DNA of 27,207 nucleotides from JBGSLA01 sp041740935 (lineage in GTDB: Bacteria > Desulfobacterota > Desulfobaccia > Desulfobaccales > 0-14-0-80-60-11). The notes below the pieces were generated by a model. That model was not told the origin of the DNA, did not search any database, and saw only the letters and a list, made by a program, of their open reading frames with translations. Made by a program: the position numbers and the translations under genes. The stretch lies in the NCBI GenBank assembly GCA_041740935.1, contig JBGSLA010000200.1:1-27207 (forward strand), given 5' to 3'. Below, in pieces: positions 21,758-27,207 of this stretch; within the stretch, counting starts at the first letter, position 1; the number at the start of each line of letters is the position of its first letter.

Positions 21758-22495
21758 CTACTTCTTGCGCCGCTCCCGGCGCAGGGCCCGGGTGCCGGAC
21801 TTCCACTCCGGTTCGTCCTTCTTGCCTTTGCTTTTGGCCCGGACCGGCTTTTGCAGGAAGTCGGGGAGGTCCAACACCACCGTGCCGGGGAGCGGTCGGG
21901 GCGGCGCCGCCTTTTCCGGTTTGGCTTTTTCCGGTTTCGGGGGCGGGGGGGCCAGGTGCACAAAGGTCCGGGGAATTTCCAGGGCCAGGAAAAAATCCTC
22001 CCCATAGTGCTGGAAATTCACCCCCTGGCGGGCCGCGGCCTGGGCCTGCACCGTAACCAGGACCGGCTCGGGGCTGCGGCGGCGGCCCAGCTTCAGGGCC
22101 GCCTCCCGGGTTGTGGCCAAGAGCAGCTCCCGCCCCGGCGGCGCCTTGAGACCCGACTCGAAGACCTGTTCATGGGCCTTGGGGGTAATGGCGAAATACA
22201 GCAGGGCCGGCAGGTCCAGGGCGGCGCGCCGGAGGTCGGCCGGTCCGGGGACGAGCCCCCTGATCCGCTCCCCCGCCAACTCGAAGCGGGGCGGGTGGAT
22301 GAGGCCGGCCAACTGCTCCAGGTGGTGGTGCCTGACGTGTCCCCAACCCGGCTCTGCGGCCAGGGCGGCCAAAAGCTGCTTGACCGGGACAAACCCCTCC
22401 GGATCCAGCACCAGGCCGAACTCATCCGGCCGGTGGCACAGCAGATAGGTGAGCATTTTGCCCAGACTTTCGAGTTGTCGAGGAAGATGGGTCAT
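21758..22495 (-). CDS. Divergent Tpt1/KptA-like protein (RNA 2'-phosphotransferase fold), probably altered active site
   Basis: A 245-residue protein. Residues ~8-180 follow the KptA/Tpt1 pattern: LGKMLTYLLCHRPDEFGLVL then DPEGFVPVKQLLAAL, RFELAGERIRG (70-80), LLYFAITPKAHEQVFESGLK (98-117), and the final VLVTVQA...FFLALEIPRTF strands. Tpt1 transfers a 2'-phosphate from RNA to NAD+. Compared by eye with canonical KptA, the LRH motif is LCH (Arg to Cys at 20, His21 kept), QGHS after IRA is missing, and LYHGT is LYFAI; Arg79 and Arg122 seem kept. NAD+ binding is therefore doubtful. A Pro/Lys-rich linker (183-204) and a basic tail (219-245) are extra. The ATG at 22495 is chosen because homology starts there; its ribosome site is weak. 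Confidence 0.75.
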   Translation of the reverse strand: MTHLPRQLESLGKMLTYLLCHRPDEFGLVLDPEGFVPVKQLLAALAAEPGWGHVRHHHLEQLAGLIHPPRFELAGERIRGLVPGPADLRRAALDLPALLYFAITPKAHEQVFESGLKAPPGRELLLATTREAALKLGRRRSPEPVLVTVQAQAAARQGVNFQHYGEDFFLALEIPRTFVHLAPPPPKPEKAKPEKAAPPRPLPGTVVLDLPDFLQKPVRAKSKGKKDEPEWKSGTRALRRERRKK

Positions 22496-22628
22496 GGGCG
22501 AATCCGGGAAAATTGCCCCTGTTTTTCTTAAATTTTTCTTTATAATACCACGTTCCCTGCAGATGGAGCAATGTGGCCACAAGGCCCCCAACTGCCCCCG
22601 CTGCAGCCTTCCCACAGACCCAACCCGC

Positions 22629-22724
22629 GTAGGGGCGCAATTCATGGCGCCCCCAAGGCCTGATGAAGACTTTTTTTTAGGGCGGCCCGTGGCTGCCGGC
22701 ATCGGCGTGCACGGCACGCCCTAT
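22629..22724. repeat. Palindromic GTAGGG-type element with internal T-run
   Basis: Bounded by GTAGGG (22629-22634) and CCCTAT (22719-22724). Left hairpin GGGGCGC...GCGCCCC (22632-22653), a T8 run (22671-22678), and right hairpin GGCGTGC-ACG-GCACGCC (22704-22720). It looks like a diverged long member of the family at 15203 and 20851. Confidence 0.65.
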
Positions 22725-22933
22725 GGTTCCACCGCTCTTGGAGCCTGCCGCTAAATTTTCCTGGTTTCGAGAGAGCCAAAGGCTGACTGTCCGGGGAAGC
22801 CCGGGGAAGTCGATTCTGCCGCTTGAACCCCAAAAAATTTGCTTTTTTCAAAGATAGTTTAGGAAAATATCTCTTTGGCAAATTCCCTGCCGGAGGGCAA
22901 TGACTGAAAACCGCAAACCCCCTGAGAGAAAGG

Positions 22934-22967
22934 TTGACAAGACAAGAATTGATGGTAATTTTATAGG
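22934..22967 (+). promoter_or_regulatory. Candidate promoter of the HExxH-fmdB operon
   Basis: A perfect TTGACA (22934-22939) is followed, 6 bases later, by GAATTGATGG and then TAATTTTATAGG. No clean -10 stands at 17 bp, so the -10 assignment is open. The TTGACA plus GAATTGATGG pair recurs at 25598-25620 before the lipoprotein gene. Confidence 0.4.
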
Positions 22968-22975
22968 TTAAGCTT

Positions 22976-23512
22976 ATGGACCTTCAGTTTTTCCGGGAAC
23001 AGCATCGGGAGCCCTTGCGGGAGGCGCTGGTGGTGGCCGAGGAGATGACCTCGGACTATTATCAGCTCACCAACCGCCACTGGCTGGCGGCCCGCTATGA
23101 CATCTCCACCCTGGCCCACCTCAGGGATGAGGAAGTCTCCCCCCACGCCCTGGCCATGGTGGCCAAGTACGGCGGTTTCCCCTCGGGCCGGGAACTTAAG
23201 TCCTCATCCTTTGATTTCTATCGGGTCTGCCTCCAGGATCACAATATTCTGAAGGCCCTGACCTCCCATAACCACCTGAAATTCTTTCCTTTGCTGTGTT
23301 ACATCCTGACCCATGAACTGGTGCACATCGTGCGCTTCAGCAAATTCGAGGCCCGCTTTGACGCCGCGCCCCCGGAAATGCAGGCCGAAGAAGGCCGGGT
23401 GCACCGCCTGACCTGGAACATCCTGGCCCCGTTAAACTCCCTGGACCTGGGGCCGGTCATAGAGTATTACCGGGAACTTTGGCAAGGAGGTTGTGCATAT
23501 GCCCATCTATGA
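22976..23512 (+). CDS. Uncharacterised HExxH-containing protein (putative metallopeptidase fold)
   Basis: A 178-residue soluble protein without a signal peptide. I do not recognise a named family. The clearest feature is HELVHIVRF (H113, E114, H117) in a helix preceded by a hydrophobic stretch (LKFFPLLCYIL), the classic zinc-peptidase motif. A possible third ligand is H143 or E138/E139 in QAEEGRVHRLTWNIL. The N-terminal ~100 residues are helical and charged with no known motif. The gene is first in a tight group: it overlaps the zinc ribbon gene by 14 bp. Peptidase activity is an inference from the motif only; a metal-binding structural role is equally possible. Confidence 0.8.
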   Translation: MDLQFFREQHREPLREALVVAEEMTSDYYQLTNRHWLAARYDISTLAHLRDEEVSPHALAMVAKYGGFPSGRELKSSSFDFYRVCLQDHNILKALTSHNHLKFFPLLCYILTHELVHIVRFSKFEARFDAAPPEMQAEEGRVHRLTWNILAPLNSLDLGPVIEYYRELWQGGCAYAHL

Positions 23513-23795
23513 GTACCAATGCGCCGACTGCGGACAGATCACCGAAGCCTGGCAGAAGTTTTCCGACGCGCCCCTGTCCAGCTGCCCTGCCTGCGGCGGC
23601 GCCCTGACCAAACTCATGAGCAACTGCGCCTTTCATCTCAAGGGCAGCGGCTGGTATGTCAGCGATTACAGCAGCAGCCGGCCGAATTCAGCGCCTCCGG
23701 ATACGGCCAGGGAAGCGACGGAAGCCGACGCCGGGAAAGCTTCTGCCCCGGCCGAGGCCGCGGCCCCGGCCCCGGCCCCGGCCGAGAGCAAGTAA
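23499..23795 (+). CDS. FmdB-family zinc ribbon protein
   Basis: A 98-residue protein. Residues 1-50 are the FmdB/CxxC zinc ribbon: MPIYEYQCADCG (C8, C11) and CPACGG (C29, C32), followed by the usual FHLKGSGWYVSDY segment. The remainder is a low-complexity Ala/Pro/Glu tail. FmdB proteins are named after a putative regulator of amidase genes, but most are of unknown function. AAGGAGG (23484-23490) stands 8 bp before the ATG at 23499, which decides this start over an earlier GTG at 23493. The gene overlaps the 3' end of the HExxH gene by 14 bp, so the two are co-translated. Confidence 0.92.
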   Translation: MPIYEYQCADCGQITEAWQKFSDAPLSSCPACGGALTKLMSNCAFHLKGSGWYVSDYSSSRPNSAPPDTAREATEADAGKASAPAEAAAPAPAPAESK

Positions 23796-23838
23796 CGGCA
23801 TCGCCGAAACTCCCCCCTGGGGAAGAAAGAGAGCACGC

Positions 23839-24420
23839 GTGGCAGAAATCAAAAGCGCCCTGGAACTGGCCCTGGAAAAGGCCGAAGCCTACGGCCGGGC
23901 CTCCAAAGAAGACCTGCTCCAGGACAAATATAAAGAGCAGGCGCGGCAGTGGGCCGTCAAGTACCTCAAGGAAGAAGACCTGGACCTGGAGAAAGAACTG
24001 GCCACCCTGCCCAAGGAGGCCCAAGCCGGGGCCCGCCTGGCCATGAAAGAGGTCTTTTCCCGGAACATCATCCTTCCCAAGGAAGAAGCGGTTGACTCCC
24101 GGGTGGAGCGGGCTTTGCAGGGCATGATGACCACTGCCACCGACAAAAAGGTCATGGGGCGACTTATTCAGGAAGTGGACCAGCTCCAGCAGCAATTCCT
24201 CCTGGCTCGGAACAGCGCCTACCAGCAGCTCAAAAACAGCTTCATGCAAACCCTGGGCAACTACACCCGGGCCCTGGAAGCGCAGCTCAAATCCAAGGTC
24301 CGCCTGGAAGTGGAAAACCTGCCCGAGTTCCAGCAGGAGTGGCGCAAGTTCGAGGGCAACATCATGACCCAGTTTGAGCCCCTGCTGGAAGAGCGCAAAC
24401 GCAAGATGCTGAACGCCTGA
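23839..24420 (+). CDS. Conserved-looking helical protein of unknown function
   Basis: A 193-residue protein that is almost wholly alpha-helical and highly charged, with no signal peptide or membrane segment. It begins VAEIKSALELALEKAEAYGR and has heptad-like hydrophobic spacing through most of its length (notably ~95-190, with QEVDQLQQQFLLARNS and EERKRKML at the end). No catalytic motif and no cysteines are seen. Proteins starting AEIKSALELALE occur in several deltaproteobacteria as far as I recall, without known function. The GTG at 23839 is taken because the upstream part of this frame runs through fmdB out of phase and is low complexity. It follows fmdB by 43 bp and is probably co-transcribed. 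Confidence 0.8.
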   Translation: MAEIKSALELALEKAEAYGRASKEDLLQDKYKEQARQWAVKYLKEEDLDLEKELATLPKEAQAGARLAMKEVFSRNIILPKEEAVDSRVERALQGMMTTATDKKVMGRLIQEVDQLQQQFLLARNSAYQQLKNSFMQTLGNYTRALEAQLKSKVRLEVENLPEFQQEWRKFEGNIMTQFEPLLEERKRKMLNA

Positions 24421-24496
24421 ATATTTTTGGGGGGAGGACCGGGGGAGCCCCACTTCCTCACCCTCCCCGCCAACTCACCTCACCGCCCCCTTCATT

Positions 24497-24517
24497 CAGT
24501 GACCAGTGACCAGTTAA
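24497..24517 (+). repeat. Heptad tandem array, unit CAGTGAC, upstream of nth
   Basis: CAGTGAC twice and CAGTTAA once, exact 7-bp period, in the 238-bp gap before nth. It is flanked on both sides by C/G-tract sequence (24427-24472 and 24575-24640) that is loosely inverted (CTCACCCTCCCCGCC against GTGAGGGCGGGG), similar in style to the palindrome at 3895-3943. Confidence 0.75.
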
Positions 24518-24658
24518 AAATTGGCAACGCATATCGGCTGCTGGCAACTGATTCCTGCATACTTGCTCAAGGGGACGGGGGAGGGAATGTGAGGGCGGGG
24601 CCGGGGGCTCAAACCATTGGCCCCCTCCCCCACATCCCAATCATTGCCCGGAGGCCCC

Positions 24659-25306
24659 ATGCGTGCGGCGGACAAAATCGGTCCGATCCTGGAGTTGCTT
24701 GACCAGACGTATCCGGAGGCCCATGTCACCCTGGACTTCGCCAATCCTCTGGAAATGCTGGTGGCCACGGTGCTTTCGGCCCAGTGCACCGACGTCCGGG
24801 TGAATCAGGTGACCCCGGCCCTGTTCGCCAAATATCCCACGGCCCAGGCCTACGCCCAGGCCCCCCTGGCGGATTTGGAAGACATGATCCGCTCCACCGG
24901 ATTTTTCCGCAACAAGGCCAAGAGCATCAAGGGCCTCTGTCAGAAACTGGTGGAAGACTATGGCGGGGAAGTGCCGGCCTCCCTGGACCAACTGGTGAAA
25001 CTGCCGGGCATCGGCCGCAAGACTGCCAACGTGGTTTTGGGAAACGCCTTCGGCCTCCCGGGCATCTTCGTGGACACCCACCTGGGCCGGGTGTCCCAGC
25101 GCCTGGGCCTCACCAAACACCAGGACCCGGTGAAAATCGAGTTCGACCTCATGCCGCTCATCCCCAAGGAGCGCTGGGTGAAATTTTCCCACCAGATGAT
25201 CTGGCACGGCCGCCGGATCTGCGACGCCCGCAAACCCAAGTGCCCCCTCTGCCCCCTGCTGCCTTATTGCGATTTTGGGCAAAAGGCCCAAGACGGCCGC
25301 GCCTGA
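24659..25306 (+). CDS. nth: Endonuclease III
   Basis: A 215-residue HhH-GPD DNA glycosylase/AP lyase that removes oxidised pyrimidines. The helix-hairpin-helix LPGIGRKTANVVLG carries the catalytic lysine K121, and D139 follows in VDTHLGRVSQR. The C-terminal [4Fe-4S] loop is complete with C188, C195, C198 and C204 (spacing 6-2-5). LSAQCTDVRVNQVTPALF is the standard N-terminal signature. Length is the family norm (~211). GGAGG at 24650-24654 precedes the ATG at 24659; a GTG or ATG further upstream would add unrelated residues. Confidence 0.97.
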   Translation: MRAADKIGPILELLDQTYPEAHVTLDFANPLEMLVATVLSAQCTDVRVNQVTPALFAKYPTAQAYAQAPLADLEDMIRSTGFFRNKAKSIKGLCQKLVEDYGGEVPASLDQLVKLPGIGRKTANVVLGNAFGLPGIFVDTHLGRVSQRLGLTKHQDPVKIEFDLMPLIPKERWVKFSHQMIWHGRRICDARKPKCPLCPLLPYCDFGQKAQDGRA

Positions 25307-25339
25307 GCCCTTTGTTCTCTCAAACCCAGGAAAAATTTG

Positions 25340-25396
25340 GTAGGGTGGGCCTCCGTGCCCGCCAGCACCATGGGCGGCCAGGGATGGGCGCCCTAC
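25340..25396. repeat. Diverged GTAGGG...CCCTAC palindromic element
   Basis: Ends GTAGGGTGGGC and GGGCGCCCTAC are inverted copies. The inner hairpins are degraded relative to 15203-15254 (GGGC...GCCC pairs still visible). Confidence 0.7.
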
Positions 25397-25480
25397 CGGA
25401 ATATGGCCGCCTGAGGAACTTTTCAGAACAGCTCCTCATAGGCCGGCGGTTCACCCGTAAAGCATGAAAAGCCTTTCCTG

Positions 25481-25541
25481 GTGTAAGGACAGCTGCCCCC
25501 GGCTGTCCATTGAGGGCAGGCGAGGGCGCCTGCCCCTACAC
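25481..25541. repeat. Three-stem palindromic element (GTGTA...TACAC)
   Basis: Outer arms GTGTA (25481-25485) and TACAC (25537-25541) enclose two hairpins: GGACAGC-TGCCCCCG-GCTGTCC and GGGCAGGCG-AGGG-CGCCTGCCC. This is a cruciform design like the other elements, but with its own sequence. Confidence 0.7.
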
Positions 25542-25597
25542 GCGATAAACTTTTCAAAACAGGACAACGATCACTCGACGAACCCCGAAACCAGGCA

Positions 25598-25626
25598 TTG
25601 ACAATGGGGAGAATTGATGGCATAAG
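25598..25626 (+). promoter_or_regulatory. Candidate sigma70-type promoter of the lipoprotein gene
   Basis: TTGACA (25598-25603), 17-bp spacer ending in GAATTGATGG, and CATAAG (25621-25626, 4 of 6 matches to the -10). It would give a leader of about 28 bases before the ATG at 25661. Confidence 0.5.
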
Positions 25627-25660
25627 TCCAAAAAAGCTTTCCATAAGGGGGAGGAAGGAC

Positions 25661-26056
25661 ATGCGGCACACCTGGTTTGGAAAAGTGGGGGGAATTTTTC
25701 TCATGGCTCTTCTGCTCGGCGGCTGTCTGGTGGCCGTGGGCGCGGCCCTGGGCATCGGCGCCTACCAGTGGGTGGAAGGCACCATGGAAAAGGACTATCC
25801 CCGGAAAATGGAGCCCACCTACCACGCCTGCATCGCCGCCTGCAAGACCATGCAGTTGGCCGTCGAGAAAGAAAATTACAGCGCCTTGCACAGCACCATC
25901 GTGGCGGGGATGAAGGACGGCACCAAGGTGAACATCGAGCTGGTGGCCCGGCCCAACGACATCACCACCGTCAAGGTGCGCTTCGGCTTCATGGGCAACA
26001 AGGACCAGTCGGCCTATTTTCACCGGAACGTCATGAAGAATCTGGGGATTGAATAA
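25661..26056 (+). CDS. DUF3568-type lipoprotein
   Basis: A 131-residue exported protein. A short basic N-terminus and a hydrophobic stretch (GGIFLMALLLGG) end in the lipobox cysteine C22 (LLGGC), so it is likely a lipid-anchored envelope protein. A glycine-rich segment follows (VAVGAALGIGAYQWVEG), then TMEKDYPRKMEPTYHACIAA and a beta-rich C-terminal half (TIVAGMKDGTKVNIELVAR through TTVKVRFGFMG and FHRNVMKNLG). This matches my memory of the DUF3568 family, common in Desulfobacterota and of unknown function. GAGGAAGG (25651-25658) fixes the ATG at 25661. It stands alone: nth is 354 bp upstream, and pheS converges from the right. Confidence 0.88.
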   Translation: MRHTWFGKVGGIFLMALLLGGCLVAVGAALGIGAYQWVEGTMEKDYPRKMEPTYHACIAACKTMQLAVEKENYSALHSTIVAGMKDGTKVNIELVARPNDITTVKVRFGFMGNKDQSAYFHRNVMKNLGIE

Positions 26057-26072
26057 TACGGTTTTCTGTAAA
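26057..26072 (+). repeat. Short heptad element, unit CGGTTTT, directly after the lipoprotein stop codon
   Basis: TACGGTTTTCTGTAAA starts on the base after the TAA (26054-26056). It has one full unit and one degraded unit, then an AT-rich tail (AAATAATG) like those at 1236-1252 and 26373. It forms an inverted pair with the array at 26373-26395. Confidence 0.65.
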
Positions 26073-26185
26073 AAATAATGACGGAAATCAATATGATGGG
26101 CGTTTTATGGGTTTCATTTCAATGAGAAATTGGTATTAGGGGTTCGGGGTGAGATAAGGCAGTAACCTTAAAAAAATCGACAAAG

Positions 26186-26214
26186 GCCGGAAGCAGGTGC
26201 TTTCGGCTTTTTTT
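26186..26214 (+). terminator. Rho-independent terminator after the lipoprotein gene
   Basis: GCCGGAAGC (26186-26194), loop AGGT, GCTTTCGGC (26199-26207): nine base pairs with one G-U, then seven T residues. It is 130 bp past the lipoprotein stop. On the minus strand a T7 run follows the same stem only after 9 bases, so it would be weaker for pheS. Confidence 0.85.
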
Positions 26215-26251
26215 GTCTGTAATGAAAATTACTTGTGGGGGAGGTGTTTTC

Positions 26252-26276
26252 CCACGGGCTGGAAGCCCGTGCTACC
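26252..26276. repeat. Half copy of the CACGGGC-GCCCGTG palindrome
   Basis: CACGGGC-TGGAA-GCCCGTG followed by CTACC, identical in stem and loop to the right half of the element at 18498-18552. Confidence 0.8.
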
Positions 26277-26372
26277 AGGGACGGGGACTCCTGGCCCCTT
26301 CTATAATTATATCAATTTAAAATTAAAATGAAACAAGCTAAATGTCTAACACACTAATTTATCTAATTATTT

Positions 26373-26395
26373 ATTACCGAAAACCGAAAACCGTA
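26373..26395 (-). repeat. Heptad tandem array, unit CGGTTTT, directly after the pheS stop codon
   Basis: Minus strand: TA, then CGGTTTT twice and CGGTAAT, starting on the base after the TAA (26398-26396). It is followed by an AT-rich tail resembling that after the array at 1206. Confidence 0.85.
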
Positions 26396-27207
26396 TTAAA
26401 ACTGCCGCAGGAAACGCAGGTCGTTGTCGAAGAACAGGCGGATGTCGTCGATGCCGTATTTGAGCATGGCGATGCGCTCAATCCCCAGGCCGAAGGCGAA
26501 GCCGGTGAATTCCTCGGGGTCGTAGCCCACGGCTTCGAAGACCGCGGGGTGGACCATGCCGGCCCCCAGGACCTCCAGCCAGCCGGTGGTCTTGCAGACC
26601 CGGCAGCCCTCGCCCCGGCAGATGACGCAGGCGATGTCGATTTCGGCCGAAGGCTCGGTGAAGGGGAAGTAACTGGGGCGGAAGCGCAGCCCCACCTCGG
26701 AGCCGAACATCTGGTGCACGAATTCGGTGAGAATGCCCTTGAGGTCGGCGAAGGTGACGTCCCGGTCCACCAGCAGGCCCTCCACCTGATGGAACATGGG
26801 GGAGTGGGTCATGTCCAGGTCCCGGCGATAGACCTTGCCCGGCGCGATGATGCGCACCGGCGGGCGGCGCTCTTCCATGACCCGGATCTGCATGGGGGAG
26901 GTGTGGGTGCGCAGGAGCACCTTGTGGTTAAAGTAAAAGGTGTCCTGCATGTCCCGGGCCGGGTGGTCCGGGGGGATGTTCAGGGCCTCGAAATTATACC
27001 AGTCCAACTCCACTTCCGGGCCGGTGACCGCCTCGAAGCCCAGGTGGAGGAAGATATCGCAGGTTTCCGCCATGATGCGGGTGAGGGGGTGCAGGCGTCC
27101 CAGGGGCGACCTTCGGCCGGGCAGGGTGACGTCGATGGCCGGGGCCGCAGCCCTCAGCGCCGCCTCTTTGAGCGCGGTGAGGGCCTGGGCCAGCGCGGCT
27201 TCCAGGT
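26396..27207 (-). CDS. pheS: Phenylalanyl-tRNA synthetase alpha subunit, N-terminus outside window
   Basis: The frame is open to the right edge, so about 270 C-terminal residues of a ~340-residue protein are seen. PheS forms an (alpha-beta)2 enzyme with PheT and holds the class II catalytic core that charges tRNA-Phe. Visible are the end of the N-terminal helical arm (EAALAQALTALKEAAL), the start of the core DVTLPGRRSPLGRLHPLT, motif 2 around MFHQVEGLLVD, the Phe-site segment WLEVLGAGMVHP, and motif 3 GFAFGLGIERIAML. A CVICRGEGCRVC insert, found in many bacterial PheS, may bind zinc. pheT, normally next downstream, is absent: the next gene (lipoprotein) is on the opposite strand. Confidence 0.96.
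   Translation of the reverse strand, partial: LEAALAQALTALKEAALRAAAPAIDVTLPGRRSPLGRLHPLTRIMAETCDIFLHLGFEAVTGPEVELDWYNFEALNIPPDHPARDMQDTFYFNHKVLLRTHTSPMQIRVMEERRPPVRIIAPGKVYRRDLDMTHSPMFHQVEGLLVDRDVTFADLKGILTEFVHQMFGSEVGLRFRPSYFPFTEPSAEIDIACVICRGEGCRVCKTTGWLEVLGAGMVHPAVFEAVGYDPEEFTGFAFGLGIERIAMLKYGIDDIRLFFDNDLRFLRQF

Larger units (their letters stand above)
22496..22975. other. Gene-free divergent gap between the KptA-like and HExxH genes
   Basis: This 480-bp gap is divergent, so promoters for both flanking genes should lie in it. Near the KptA-like start there is an AT-rich stretch (22520-22550) containing TATAAT on the plus strand. The centre (22629-22724) is a palindromic repeat. The right end has the TTGACA-bearing candidate promoter. 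Short open frames here read through the repeat and show no homology. Confidence 0.65.
25307..25660. other. Gene-free gap with palindromic elements and a promoter, between nth and the lipoprotein gene
   Basis: Contains the GTAGGG element at 25340-25396, a second palindrome at 25481-25541 and a TTGACA promoter candidate at 25598. No gene is seen on either strand; open frames here are short and cross the repeats. Confidence 0.7.
26057..26395. other. Convergent gap between the lipoprotein gene and pheS
   Basis: An AT-rich 339-bp gap bounded on both sides by inverted CGGTTTT elements that start at the two stop codons. It holds one clear terminator (26186-26214) and one half palindrome (26252-26276). 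No gene is recognised. Confidence 0.7.

Noticed and set aside
22642..22881. A 79-codon minus-strand frame in the divergent gap
   Set aside because: It runs through a GTAGGG-type repeat and has no homology or ribosome site.

Overview
The window is a GC-rich stretch of bacterial chromosome. Gene content, protein style and repeat load suggest a deltaproteobacterium (Desulfobacterota), perhaps a syntroph or sulfate reducer. That placement rests on impression, since no rRNA or lineage marker is present. Both ends cut a gene: the 3' part of coaBC on the left and the C-terminal part of pheS on the right.

Layout. Positions 2-3818 (+) hold coaBC (partial), a family-4 uracil-DNA glycosylase, an NfeD-type membrane serine protease with its slipin partner, and a small basic Rho_N/SAP-like protein. 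Positions 4048-4807 (+) form a lower-GC islet: a compact hicBA toxin-antitoxin pair followed by a small third reading frame broken by one in-frame TAA. A strong bidirectional terminator (4838-4879) separates it from a complete complex I locus on the minus strand (20419 down to 4907). The order of transcription is nuoEF (fused), an orphan HicB-like gene, then nuoA-B-C-D-G-H-I-J-K-L-M-N. All Fe-S ligands expected in NuoB, EF, G and I are present, so the locus should make a full NADH:quinone oxidoreductase. Positions 21010-22495 (-) hold a YdcF/DUF218 protein and a divergent Tpt1/KptA-like protein that has lost several signature residues. Positions 22976-26056 (+) hold an HExxH protein, an FmdB-type zinc ribbon protein, a helical protein of unknown function, endonuclease III, and a DUF3568-type lipoprotein. 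The pheS fragment (-) closes the window.

The most unusual property lies between the genes. At least a dozen intergenic spaces carry short tandem arrays with a strict 7-bp period. The unit differs from place to place (CGGTTTT, CAGTTAG, AGCTTA+1, AGCTTTG, CAAGGTT, CAGTGAC). Most arrays start at or within about 15 bp of a stop codon, or end just before a ribosome binding site. In nuoH the array includes the stop codon. These resemble in kind the heptanucleotide STRR repeats of filamentous cyanobacteria. Superimposed on them are several families of 25-100 bp palindromic REP/MITE-like elements, one of which carries the nuoD stop codon. No tRNA, rRNA, CRISPR array, transposase or prophage gene was seen.
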